Of a DNA stretch of 64,000 nt, positions 18,778-26,322 are shown one piece after another. The position numbers were made by a program, and so were the translations under genes. Position 1 is the stretch's first letter; each line of letters opens with the position of its first letter. The notes below the pieces were generated by a model. That model did no database searches and was not told the origin of the DNA. It saw only the letters and a list, made by a program, of their open reading frames with translations. Origin of the DNA: Pelomonas lactea (lineage in GTDB: Bacteria; Pseudomonadota; Gammaproteobacteria; Burkholderiales; Burkholderiaceae_C); NCBI RefSeq assembly GCF_043555885.1, contig NZ_JBIGHX010000003.1, positions 372,001 to 436,000 on the forward strand, in the 5' to 3' direction.

Positions 18778-19536
18778 CTATAGCGCCACTGCCGGCCGGT
18801 CCACGCTCCAGCGGCGGTACAGCTCGGCGGATTCCGCGGACCGCACCCAGCGCTCGAAGGCCTGGTCGTAGCGCTGGGCCAGGGCCTCGCCGGCGGCGCT
18901 GCGTGCAAAGGCCATGTGGCCATGCAGCACGTCCAGCGGCGGCGAGCAGCGCGTGATCGCGTCCGCCAGCGCCAGCCGCTGCAGCACCGGCTGGCAGTTG
19001 CGGTCGTTGGCCGCGAACAGGTCCACGCGGCGGCGCCCCAGCATCTGCAGCCCGGAGTCGACGTTCTGCACCCAGGTCAGCTGCGCCAGCCCGGTCTTGA
19101 GCCGCTCGAAGCGGCTGCCGTAGGCCCAGCCGCGCACGGCGGCCACGGGCGTCTGCGCCAGCTCGCCGAACTCGCCGCTCCAGCGCGACTCCTCGCCGCG
19201 GCGCGCGTACCAGACCATCGCGTCCGCGTAGAACGATCGCACGCTGAACAGCATGCGGGACTCGCGTTCCGGTGTGCGGTAGGGGCCGATGAGGATGTCG
19301 GCCTCGCCCTGCTCGATCATCAGCTGAGCACGCGGCCAGGGCAGCCATTCGCAGCGCACGCCGTCGCCGAACAGCTGGACGAGCAGGTCCACCGCGAGGC
19401 CTTTGGGCGCCTGTCCCTCGCTGCCCTCGAAGATGCGGGCGAACTGCGCGCCCACCGCGCGCAGCGGCGCCGCCTGCGCCGCGCCGGCAAGGGCCAGCGC
19501 GCCCGTGGAACCCAGCAGCAGGCGTCGTGTCAGCAT
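18778..19536 (-). CDS. orphan periplasmic solute-binding protein (SBP_bac_3-like)
   Basis: 252 residues with an N-terminal signal (MLTRRLLLGSTGALALAG...). The body has the pattern of family 3 amino-acid-binding proteins: GLAVDLLVQLFGDG, WLPWPRAQLMIEQGEADILIGPYRTPERE, and a second lobe with VDLFAANDRNCQ. No permease or ATPase gene is adjacent. It is convergent with the kinase gene and its stop lies 18 bp from that gene's stop. Such isolated binding proteins are common in Burkholderiales and may present ligands to a remote transporter or sensor. Confidence 0.75.
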   Translation of the reverse strand: MLTRRLLLGSTGALALAGAAQAAPLRAVGAQFARIFEGSEGQAPKGLAVDLLVQLFGDGVRCEWLPWPRAQLMIEQGEADILIGPYRTPERESRMLFSVRSFYADAMVWYARRGEESRWSGEFGELAQTPVAAVRGWAYGSRFERLKTGLAQLTWVQNVDSGLQMLGRRRVDLFAANDRNCQPVLQRLALADAITRCSPPLDVLHGHMAFARSAAGEALAQRYDQAFERWVRSAESAELYRRWSVDRPAVAL

Positions 19537-19558
19537 GGCGGCGATGATGCGCCGCGCC

Positions 19559-20113
19559 TCACGGAATGTCGATGGCGTGCAGCGGGAAGCCGTGGCCCTG
19601 GCGGCGGTCGTCGAAGAAGCAGCGCAGCGTCTCGCGCGTGGTCTTGAAGGCGAGGTCGTCCCACGGGATCTCGTGCTCGGCGAACAGCCGTGCCTCCAGC
19701 GATTCCGGGCCGGGGTCGAACACGGTGGAGCGCAGCCGCGCGAGGTAGAACAGGTGCACCTGCCCCACACGCACGACGTTCATCAGCGTGTACAGCTCGC
19801 CCATCGAAACGTCGGCGCCGGCTTCCTCCTGCGTCTCGCGCAGCGCGCCTTCCAGCGTCGTCTCGCCCAGCTCCATGAAGCCCGCCGGCAGCGTCCACAA
19901 CCCGTGGCGTGGCTCGATGGCGCGCCGGCACAGCAGCACGCGGCCGTCTTCCTCCCATACGGGCAGCGTGCCGACGACGTTGAGCGGGTTCTGGTAGTGG
20001 ATGGCGCCGCAGGACGGGCAGACGGCGCGCTCGCGGTTGTCGTCCGCGGGGATGCGGTAGTCCACGGCGGAGCCGCAGGCGGGGCAGTGCTTGAAGCGGC
20101 TGGGGAAGGGCAT
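19559..20113 (-). CDS. NUDIX hydrolase with N-terminal zinc ribbon
   Basis: 184 residues. Four cysteines (10, 13, 32, 35) form a zinc ribbon of the NADH-pyrophosphatase type. The Nudix box occupies about residues 78-100 (GFMELGETTLEGALRETQEEAG) with the canonical spacing of Gly, Glu and the REXXEE core. The family hydrolyses nucleoside diphosphates linked to another moiety; NAD(H), ADP-ribose or FAD are candidates, but the NADH-specific SQPWPFP signature is not seen. It is divergent from maiA with 33 bp between starts. Confidence 0.88.
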   Translation of the reverse strand: MPFPSRFKHCPACGSAVDYRIPADDNRERAVCPSCGAIHYQNPLNVVGTLPVWEEDGRVLLCRRAIEPRHGLWTLPAGFMELGETTLEGALRETQEEAGADVSMGELYTLMNVVRVGQVHLFYLARLRSTVFDPGPESLEARLFAEHEIPWDDLAFKTTRETLRCFFDDRRQGHGFPLHAIDIP

Positions 20114-20146
20114 GCGGCCGAGTTTAGAGGCGCTAAATTGCGGGCC

Positions 20147-20782
20147 ATGAAGCTCTACAACTACTTCCGCTCGTCGGCGTCCTGGCGCGTTCGCATCGGC
20201 CTGGCACTCAAGGGGCTGGACTACGGCTACGAGCCCGTCCACCTCGTCCGCAACGAGCAGTTCGCCGGCGACTTCGCGGCGCAGCAGGCGTCGCACCTGG
20301 TGCCGGCGCTGGTGCTGGACGACGGCACCTGGCTGGGCCAGTCCATGGCCATCCTGGAGTACCTGGACGAGACCCACCCGGAGCCGCCGCTGCTGCCGCG
20401 CGACGCCGTGGGCCGCGCGCAGGTGAGGGCGCTGGCGCAGGACATCGGCTGCGACCTGCATCCGCTCAACAACCTGCGCGTGCTGCGCCACCTGAAGAGC
20501 GACATGGGGCAGTCGCAGGAGCAGGTGGACGCGTGGTACCGCCACTGGGTGGCCACCGGGCTGGCCATCGTCGAGCAGAAGCTGGCGCGCATGGCCGGCA
20601 TGTTCAGCGTCGGCGACACGCCGGGCCTGGCCGACTGCCTGCTGGTGCCGCAGGTCTACAACGCGCAGCGCCTGGCCTGCCCGCTGGACGCCTTCCCCAC
20701 CGTGATGCGCGTCAACGCCGCCTGCCTGGCGCTGCCGGCCTTTGCCACCACCCACCCGGACGCCTGCCCCGATGCAGCCTGA
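20147..20782 (+). CDS. maiA: maleylacetoacetate isomerase (zeta-class glutathione transferase)
   Basis: 211 residues. The N-terminal thioredoxin-fold half has SSASWRVRIGL, the Ser-Ser glutathione-binding signature of zeta-class enzymes, and LGQSMAILEYLDETHPEPPLLP; the C-terminal half is helical. The enzyme isomerises maleylacetoacetate to fumarylacetoacetate in tyrosine/homogentisate breakdown, or maleylpyruvate in gentisate breakdown. No other gene of either pathway is nearby. The last 11 bases overlap pgeF. Confidence 0.88.
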   Translation: MKLYNYFRSSASWRVRIGLALKGLDYGYEPVHLVRNEQFAGDFAAQQASHLVPALVLDDGTWLGQSMAILEYLDETHPEPPLLPRDAVGRAQVRALAQDIGCDLHPLNNLRVLRHLKSDMGQSQEQVDAWYRHWVATGLAIVEQKLARMAGMFSVGDTPGLADCLLVPQVYNAQRLACPLDAFPTVMRVNAACLALPAFATTHPDACPDAA

Positions 20783-21500
20783 CCCGCAGTGGCTGAGCCC
20801 GGGCTGGCCCGGCGTGACAGCCTTCATGACGACCCGTGGCCCCAACTTCGGCCGCAAGGCCGGCGATGCCGACGAGGTGCGTGCCAACCGCGCCGCGCTG
20901 GCCGAGGTGCTGGGCGCGCGGCCGGTGTTCCTGGACCAGGTGCATGGCGCTGGCGTCGTACGGCTGCGCGCCGACTGGCATGACGACAACGCGCCGCAGG
21001 CCGACGCGGCCGTGTCCACCGACCGCGACCTGGCCGTGGCCATCCTCGTGGCCGATTGCCTGCCGGTGTTGTTCCGCGCGCCCGGCGGCGTGGCCGGTGC
21101 GCATGCCGGCTGGCGCGGGCTGGCGGCGGGCGTGTTGAAGAACACGGTGGCCGAGCTGTGCGCCGCCACCGGCTGCGAGCCGCGCGATGTGCAGGCCTGG
21201 CTGGGCGCCAGCATCGGCCCGCAGGCCTTCGAGGTGGGGCCGGAGGTCGTGGCCGCGTTTGGCCGCGAGCCGCTGCCGCACGACCAGCCCGGCTTTCTCT
21301 ATCGCCCTAACCCCCAGCCTCGCTGGCGCGCCGACCTGCCCTTGCTGGCTCGCGAAAGCTTGGGCGCGGCCGGTGTCACCCAAATCAGCGGCGGCGGCTG
21401 GTGCACGCTGACCGATGATTCACGCTTCTTCTCGTTCCGGGGCGAGTCCCTGGGCCGGCCCCGCGGGCGCATGGCCGCCTGCATCAGCCTCGGCCGCTGA
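20772..21500 (+). CDS. pgeF: PgeF/YfiH-family laccase-domain protein
   Basis: 242 residues of the multicopper polyphenol oxidase (YfiH) family. Metal-site segments are visible: LDQVHGAGV, VADCLPVLF, GAHAGWRGL and GASIGPQAFEVG. Members have been described as peptidoglycan editing factors and as purine nucleoside phosphorylases with adenosine deaminase activity. ATG 20772 lies inside the end of maiA, so translation is probably coupled. The last 81 bases overlap a convergent small membrane-protein gene. Confidence 0.9.
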   Translation: MQPDPQWLSPGWPGVTAFMTTRGPNFGRKAGDADEVRANRAALAEVLGARPVFLDQVHGAGVVRLRADWHDDNAPQADAAVSTDRDLAVAILVADCLPVLFRAPGGVAGAHAGWRGLAAGVLKNTVAELCAATGCEPRDVQAWLGASIGPQAFEVGPEVVAAFGREPLPHDQPGFLYRPNPQPRWRADLPLLARESLGAAGVTQISGGGWCTLTDDSRFFSFRGESLGRPRGRMAACISLGR

Positions 21501-21686
21501 CTCCGCCGCGCGCCGGCGCCGCTTGCGGCCCGGCGTGCCGAGGATGTACATCAACAAGCGCAGCGGGAGCACGCCGTAGAGCATCAACGTGACCAGGGCG
21601 CCGAACACCGTGCCCTGCGGGCTCAGCGCTTCGGCGGCGGCCATCATCAGTGCGACGTAGGCCCAGGCGATGGCGACGAGATACAT
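21420..21686 (-). CDS. small two-helix membrane protein of unknown function
   Basis: 88 residues with two hydrophobic segments (about 1-18 and 25-50), followed by a basic patch (GRKRRRRAAES) and an Ala/Glu-rich tail. Similar small proteins near pgeF or phaC are known to me from Burkholderiales, but no function is established. The 3' 81 bases are antisense to the end of pgeF; the hydrophobic part lies outside that overlap. Its start is 111 bp from the divergent phaC start. Confidence 0.6.
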   Translation of the reverse strand: MYLVAIAWAYVALMMAAAEALSPQGTVFGALVTLMLYGVLPLRLLMYILGTPGRKRRRRAAESAAEADAGGHAPAGPAQGLAPEREEA

Positions 21687-21797
21687 GTGTCATGGGCGCG
21701 TCAGCGCGCGTGGTTACAAAGCCGCGACGGCGGGATGTGGCAAGCTTATTGCAACGGACCGAGACAAGACCGCTGATGCGGGAGTTCCGAGGAAGAC

Positions 21798-23471
21798 ATG
21801 GCCACTCGCAAGAAGAACGACGCGGCGCCCGCCCAGGACGCGCAGCCCTTTGCCGACCTGATGCAGCAGATGGCGCACCTGCCGCAGATCTCGCCTGCCA
21901 CGCTGGTCGAACTGCAGGCGGACTACCTCCGGCAGGCCACCGCGCTGTGGAACGCGGCGCTGGGTCAGGGCGACGCGCCCGCCGCGACGGACCGCCGTTT
22001 CGCGGCGCCGGAATGGCGGTCCAATCCCGCGGCCCATTTCATGAGCCAGCTCTACCTGCTCAACGGCCGCACGCTGGGCCGCATGGCCGAGCAGGTCGAG
22101 GCCGACGACAAGACCAAGGCGCGCATCAAGTTCGCCGTGCAGCAGTTCGTCGACGCCGCGTCGCCCAGCAACTTCCTGGCACTGAACCCCGAGGCGCAGA
22201 AGCTCGCGCTGGACAGCCATGGTGAAACGCTGGCCAGAGGCCTGCAGCAGCTGTGGGGCGACGTGCAGCGCGGCCATGTGTCGCAGACGGACGAGAGCGC
22301 CTTCGAGGTCGGCAGGAACGTAGCCACCACGGCCGGCAGTGTGGTGTTCGAGAACGATCTGTTCCAGCTCATCGAGTACGCGCCGCTGACGCCGCAGGTG
22401 CATGCGCGGCCCTTCCTGCTGGTGCCGCCGTGCATCAACAAGTTCTACATCCTCGATCTGCAGCCTGACAACTCGTTGATCCGTTATGCCGTGGCCGAGG
22501 GCCACCGCGTGTTCGTCGTCAGCTGGCGCAACCCGGACGACTCGGTCAGGCACCTGACCTGGGACGACTACGTCGAGCAGGGCGCTATTGCAGCCATCCG
22601 CGTCGTGCAGGAGATCTCCGGCCAGGACCAGGTCAACACGCTGGGCTTCTGCGTGGGCGGCACCATCCTCGCCACGGCGCTGGCCGTGCTGGCCGCGCGG
22701 GGCGAACAGCCTGCCGCCAGCCTCACGCTGCTGACCACGCTGCTGGACTTCGCCGACAACGGCATCCTGGACATCTTTGTCGACGAGGCCAGCGTGCGGC
22801 TGCGCGAGGCCACGCTGGGGCCCGACTCGCCCAAGGGCCCGCAGCTGCTGCACGGCCAGGAGCTGGCGACGACGTTCAGCTTCCTGCGCCCCAACGACCT
22901 GGTGTGGAACTACGTCGTCGGCAACTACCTGAAGGGCGAGGCGCCGCCGGCCTTCGACCTGCTGTACTGGAACGGCGACTCCACCAACCTGCCCGGGCCC
23001 ATGTACTGCTGGTACCTTCGCCACACCTACCTGCAGAACGAGCTGAAAGTGCCGGGCAGGCTGACCGTGTGCGGCGAGAAGCTGGACCTGTCCACCATCG
23101 CCTGCCCGGTCTACATCTACGGCTCGCGCGAGGACCACATCGTGCCCTGGCAGGCCGCCTACCGGAACACGCAGATCTTCAAGGGCCCGCGCCGCTTCGT
23201 CATGGGCGCCTCGGGCCACATCGCCGGCGTCATCAACCCACCCGCCAAGGGCAAACGCAGCCACTGGATCGGCAAGAGCACGGCGCTGCCGGCGGACCCC
23301 GAGGCCTGGCTGGCCAGCGCCACCGAACATCCGGGCAGCTGGTGGACCGACTGGTCCGCATGGCTGGCCGCGCACGCCGGTGCGAAGAAGCCCGCGCCCA
23401 AGGCGCCGGGCAGTCGCAAGTACAAGGCCATCGAGCCCGCGCCCGGTCGCTACGTGAAAGTCAAAGCCTAG
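21798..23471 (+). CDS. phaC: class I polyhydroxyalkanoate synthase
   Basis: 557 residues, full length. It polymerises (R)-3-hydroxyacyl-CoA, mainly 3-hydroxybutyryl-CoA, into storage polyester on the granule surface. The lipase-like box GFCVGGT (283-289) carries catalytic Cys285; Asp446 (YGSREDHIVPW) and His474 (ASGHIAGVINPP) complete the triad. PCINKFYILDLQPDNSLIRY is a strong family signature. ATG 21798 is preceded by GAGGAAG. It heads a phaC-phaA-phaB operon as in Cupriavidus. A 129-bp hairpin repeat begins at its stop codon. Confidence 0.97.
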   Translation: MATRKKNDAAPAQDAQPFADLMQQMAHLPQISPATLVELQADYLRQATALWNAALGQGDAPAATDRRFAAPEWRSNPAAHFMSQLYLLNGRTLGRMAEQVEADDKTKARIKFAVQQFVDAASPSNFLALNPEAQKLALDSHGETLARGLQQLWGDVQRGHVSQTDESAFEVGRNVATTAGSVVFENDLFQLIEYAPLTPQVHARPFLLVPPCINKFYILDLQPDNSLIRYAVAEGHRVFVVSWRNPDDSVRHLTWDDYVEQGAIAAIRVVQEISGQDQVNTLGFCVGGTILATALAVLAARGEQPAASLTLLTTLLDFADNGILDIFVDEASVRLREATLGPDSPKGPQLLHGQELATTFSFLRPNDLVWNYVVGNYLKGEAPPAFDLLYWNGDSTNLPGPMYCWYLRHTYLQNELKVPGRLTVCGEKLDLSTIACPVYIYGSREDHIVPWQAAYRNTQIFKGPRRFVMGASGHIAGVINPPAKGKRSHWIGKSTALPADPEAWLASATEHPGSWWTDWSAWLAAHAGAKKPAPKAPGSRKYKAIEPAPGRYVKVKA

Positions 23472-23599
23472 AAATGGTGAGCCCCTCGCCCAAGGAGTAC
23501 CTTGGCCGGTCCCCCGAGGGGCCGGCGATGCTTGCAGCGTTGAGCTGCAAGCACATCGCCATCGCGGGCCGGCTTGGGAGCGGCCCGGCGCTCGGCCCG
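23471..23599 (+). repeat. 129-bp hairpin-rich repeat, copy 1 (between phaC and phaA)
   Basis: Starts on the last base of the phaC stop and ends 37 bp before phaA. Stems seen: A, CCAAGG/CCTTGG (23490-23505); B, CCCC/GGGG around CGA (about 23512-23522); C, GGCGAT plus GCTTGCAGC, loop GTTGA, GCTGCAAGC plus ATCGCC (23524-23560); D, CGGGCCG (23565-23571) pairing with CGGCCCG (23593-23599), or alternatively GGGCCG with CGGCCC at 23581-23586. It aligns without gaps to the reverse complement of 32064-32192 at 110/129 positions. Stems A and C show four compensatory pair changes between copies. No T-run follows, so it is not a simple terminator. Confidence 0.85.
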
Positions 23600-23636
23600 A
23601 AAACGTTTCGTCCGTATCACTGAGAAGGAGACTCCC

Positions 23637-24821
23637 ATGAGCCAGCAAGACATCGTCATCGTCGCCGCCGCGCGCACCGCCATCGGCAAGTTCGGCGGCA
23701 CGCTCGCCAAGACCCCCGCCAGCGAGCTGGGCGCCGCCGTCATCCAGGACCTGCTGCGCCGCACCGGGCTGGCCGGCGAGCAGATCAACGAGGTCATCCT
23801 CGGCCAGGTGCTGACGGCCGGCGTGGGCCAGAACCCGGCCCGCCAGGCGGTCATCAAGGCCGGCCTGCCGCAGGGCGTGCCGGCGTTCACGATCAACAAG
23901 GTGTGCGGCTCCGGCCTGAAGGCCGTGATGCTGGCCGCCCAGGCCATCCGCGACGGCGACAGCGACATCGTCATCGCCGGCGGCCAGGAGAGCATGAGCC
24001 TCAGCCCCCACGTGCTGCCCGGCTCGCGCGACGGCCAGCGCATGGGCGACTGGAAGATGGTCGACACGATGATCACCGACGGCCTGTGGGACGTGTACAA
24101 CCAGTACCACATGGGCATCACCGCCGAGAACATCGCGAAGAAGTACGGCATCACCCGCGAGCAGCAGGACGCGCTGGCGCTGGGCAGCCAGCAGAAGGCC
24201 GCCGCGGCGCAGGAAGCGGGTCGTTTCAAGGACGAGATCGTGCCCTTCACGATCCCGCAGAAGAAAGGCGACCCCGTCGTGTTCGCCGCCGACGAGTTCA
24301 TCAACCGCAAGTCCACCGCCGAAGCGCTGGCCGGCCTGCGCCCCGCCTTCGACAAGGCCGGTAGCGTGACGGCCGGCAACGCGTCGGGCCTGAATGACGG
24401 CGCCGCCGCCGTGATGGTGATGACGGCCGCCAAGGCCGCGGCGCTGGGCCTGACGCCGCTGGCGCGCATTGCGTCCTACGCGTCGGCCGGCCTGGACCCG
24501 GCCTACATGGGCATGGGCCCCGTGCCCGCGGCGCAGAAGGCGCTGGCCCGCGCCGGCTGGAAGGCGGCCGACCTGGACCTGCTGGAGATCAACGAGGCCT
24601 TCGCGGCCCAGGCCTGTGCCGTGCACAACGAGATGGGCTGGGACACGAGCAAGGTCAACGTCAACGGCGGCGCCATCGCGCTGGGCCACCCCATCGGCGC
24701 CAGCGGTTGCCGCGTGCTCGTCACGCTGCTGCACGAGATGGTCAAGCGTGACGCCAGGAAGGGCATCGCGTCGCTGTGCATCGGCGGCGGCATGGGCGTT
24801 GCACTGACGGTCGAGCGTTAA
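23637..24821 (+). CDS. phaA: acetyl-CoA C-acetyltransferase (beta-ketothiolase)
   Basis: 394 residues. It condenses two acetyl-CoA to acetoacetyl-CoA, the first step of polyhydroxybutyrate synthesis. Catalytic residues are Cys90 (INKVCGSGLKAV), His351 (GGAIALGHPIGASG) and Cys381 (LCIGGGMG). ATG 23637 follows an AAGGAG site; an in-frame extension upstream would run into the repeat element and is rejected. It lies 165 bp after phaC, most of that gap being the hairpin repeat, and 36 bp before phaB. Confidence 0.97.
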   Translation: MSQQDIVIVAAARTAIGKFGGTLAKTPASELGAAVIQDLLRRTGLAGEQINEVILGQVLTAGVGQNPARQAVIKAGLPQGVPAFTINKVCGSGLKAVMLAAQAIRDGDSDIVIAGGQESMSLSPHVLPGSRDGQRMGDWKMVDTMITDGLWDVYNQYHMGITAENIAKKYGITREQQDALALGSQQKAAAAQEAGRFKDEIVPFTIPQKKGDPVVFAADEFINRKSTAEALAGLRPAFDKAGSVTAGNASGLNDGAAAVMVMTAAKAAALGLTPLARIASYASAGLDPAYMGMGPVPAAQKALARAGWKAADLDLLEINEAFAAQACAVHNEMGWDTSKVNVNGGAIALGHPIGASGCRVLVTLLHEMVKRDARKGIASLCIGGGMGVALTVER

Positions 24822-24857
24822 TCACTTTTTCCCCACTCCAACCACAAGGAGACTCCA

Positions 24858-25595
24858 ATGAGCCAGAAGATTGCCTACGTCACGGGCGGCATGGGTGGCA
24901 TCGGCACCGCCATCTGCCAGAAGCTCGCCAAGGCTGGCTTCAAGGTCATCGCCGGCTGCGGCCCGAGCCGCGACTACCAGAAGTGGCTGGATGAACAGAA
25001 GGCCCTGGGCTACACGTTCTACGCCTCGGTCGGCAATGTCGCCGACTGGGACTCGACGGTCGAGGCCTTCACGAAGGCCATCAGCGAGCACGGCGCCATC
25101 GACGTGCTGGTCAACAACGCCGGGATCACGCGCGACCGCATGTTCCTGAAGATGACGCCCGAAGACTGGAAGGCCGTCATCGACACCAACCTGAACTCCA
25201 TGTTCAACGTGACCAAGCAGGTCGTGCCTGGCATGGTGGAAAAGGGCTGGGGCCGCATCATCCAGATCAGCTCGGTCAACGGCGAGAAGGGCCAGGCCGG
25301 CCAGACCAACTACTCCGCCGCCAAGGCCGGCATGCACGGCTTCACGATGGCGCTGGCGCAGGAGCTGGCAGCCAAGGGCGTGACGGTCAACACGGTCAGC
25401 CCCGGCTACATCGGCACCGACATGGTCAAGGCCATCAAGCCCGAGATCCTGGAGAAGATCGTCGCGACGATTCCCGTCAAGCGCCTGGGTACGCCCGAGG
25501 AAATCGGCTCCGTCGTCGCCTGGCTGGCCGGCGAGGACAGCGGCTTCACGACCGGTGCGGACTTCTCCTGCAACGGCGGCCTGCACATGGGCTGA
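24858..25595 (+). CDS. phaB: acetoacetyl-CoA reductase
   Basis: 245 residues, classical short-chain dehydrogenase. It reduces acetoacetyl-CoA to (R)-3-hydroxybutyryl-CoA with NADPH for PhaC. The nucleotide site is VTGGMGGIG (8-16), followed by NNAG (86-89) and the catalytic Asn111, Ser138/139, Tyr152 and Lys156 (YSAAKAG). GCGPSRDYQKW at 34-43 matches the coenzyme-loop region of PhaB enzymes. An AAGGAG Shine-Dalgarno precedes the ATG. It is the last gene of the operon, closed by the terminator at 25628. Confidence 0.97.
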   Translation: MSQKIAYVTGGMGGIGTAICQKLAKAGFKVIAGCGPSRDYQKWLDEQKALGYTFYASVGNVADWDSTVEAFTKAISEHGAIDVLVNNAGITRDRMFLKMTPEDWKAVIDTNLNSMFNVTKQVVPGMVEKGWGRIIQISSVNGEKGQAGQTNYSAAKAGMHGFTMALAQELAAKGVTVNTVSPGYIGTDMVKAIKPEILEKIVATIPVKRLGTPEEIGSVVAWLAGEDSGFTTGADFSCNGGLHMG

Positions 25596-25627
25596 CGCCG
25601 GCCTGCGCCCGCGCCGTCGGCGCATTG

Positions 25628-25657
25628 AAAAAGCCGGCTGTGCAGGCCGGCTTTTTT
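25628..25657. terminator. bidirectional rho-independent terminator after phaB
   Basis: AAAAAGCCGGC (25628-25638), loop TGTGCAG, GCCGGCTTTTTT (25646-25657). The stem of eight pairs has A- and T-runs on both sides. It serves phaCAB and the convergent leftward gene ending at 25682. Confidence 0.92.
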
Positions 25658-25681
25658 CATGGCACCAGGCCGGTGCAGCCG

Positions 25682-26191
25682 CTAGTTCGGCGGCAGCCCC
25701 TGGCGTGCCCGCTCGCGGGCCATGTAGTTGTTGTGGGCCCGGTCGCGCTCGCGCTGCTGGCGGGCTTCGCGCGTTTCCCAGTAGCCACAGCTGAAGAACG
25801 AGCCCCCGAACAGCCAGCCCATCACGCTGGAGTCGTCCACGGCGCGAGCGTCGCCGGCCGTGCAGACCATCGCTGCCTTGGAGCCGCTTTCGGCCGCCAG
25901 AGCTTCCTGCACCAGCATGGAGCGCGACATCAGCACCGAGGCCGGCATGGCCACGGCCAGCAGCACGCCGCCGATGACGACGCCCTTGGCCCAGCGTGGC
26001 AGGCCCTCGGCCTTGACGGCGGTGCCCTGCGCACGCGGGCCGGCGGCGGGGCGCGGCCTGGGCGCGGCCGGCATCGCGGCGCGCGAGGCCGCTGGGCGCG
26101 CCGTTCCGCCGCCTTCCAGCACTCTCGGCCGCGCCGATGTGGGCGGGTCGATGGGCTGGGTTTCCGGGAAGGAGCGGGTGACGGTAGGCAT
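25682..26191 (-). CDS. single-pass membrane protein of unknown function
   Basis: 169 residues from ATG 26191 (MPTVTRSFPETQ). A Pro/Ala/Arg-rich cytoplasmic stretch (about 1-72) precedes one membrane segment (about 77-95, VVIGGVLLAVAMPASVLM). The C-terminal part contains two cysteines and ends in an Arg/Glu-rich helix (ETREARQQRERDRAHNNYM). No family is recognised. A longer frame upstream would overlap the dbpA promoter region. Its 3' end is convergent with phaB across the shared terminator. Confidence 0.6.
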   Translation of the reverse strand: MPTVTRSFPETQPIDPPTSARPRVLEGGGTARPAASRAAMPAAPRPRPAAGPRAQGTAVKAEGLPRWAKGVVIGGVLLAVAMPASVLMSRSMLVQEALAAESGSKAAMVCTAGDARAVDDSSVMGWLFGGSFFSCGYWETREARQQRERDRAHNNYMARERARQGLPPN

Positions 26192-26322
26192 GGCGTTAGG
26201 CGGGGCGGCAGGCCCGCGGCGAATGCTAGTGATCGACCTTGGTCGCAATCGTGAGCAATTGCAAGGCGGCACCGGCTGCCAGCGCAAATCGCGCAGGAAG
26301 TCACACGCGGGACAATGGTGGC

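Noticed and set aside
23471..23599. Reading the phaC-phaA hairpins as a rho-independent terminator
   Set aside because: No T-run follows any stem, and the second copy shares the full multi-stem structure, which a terminator would not need.
21714..24734. 1,006-codon leftward open frame over phaC and phaA
   Set aside because: Compositional shadow of two well-supported genes on the other strand. Similar peptide strings here and at 31916-33337 come from the hairpin repeat, not from homologous proteins.
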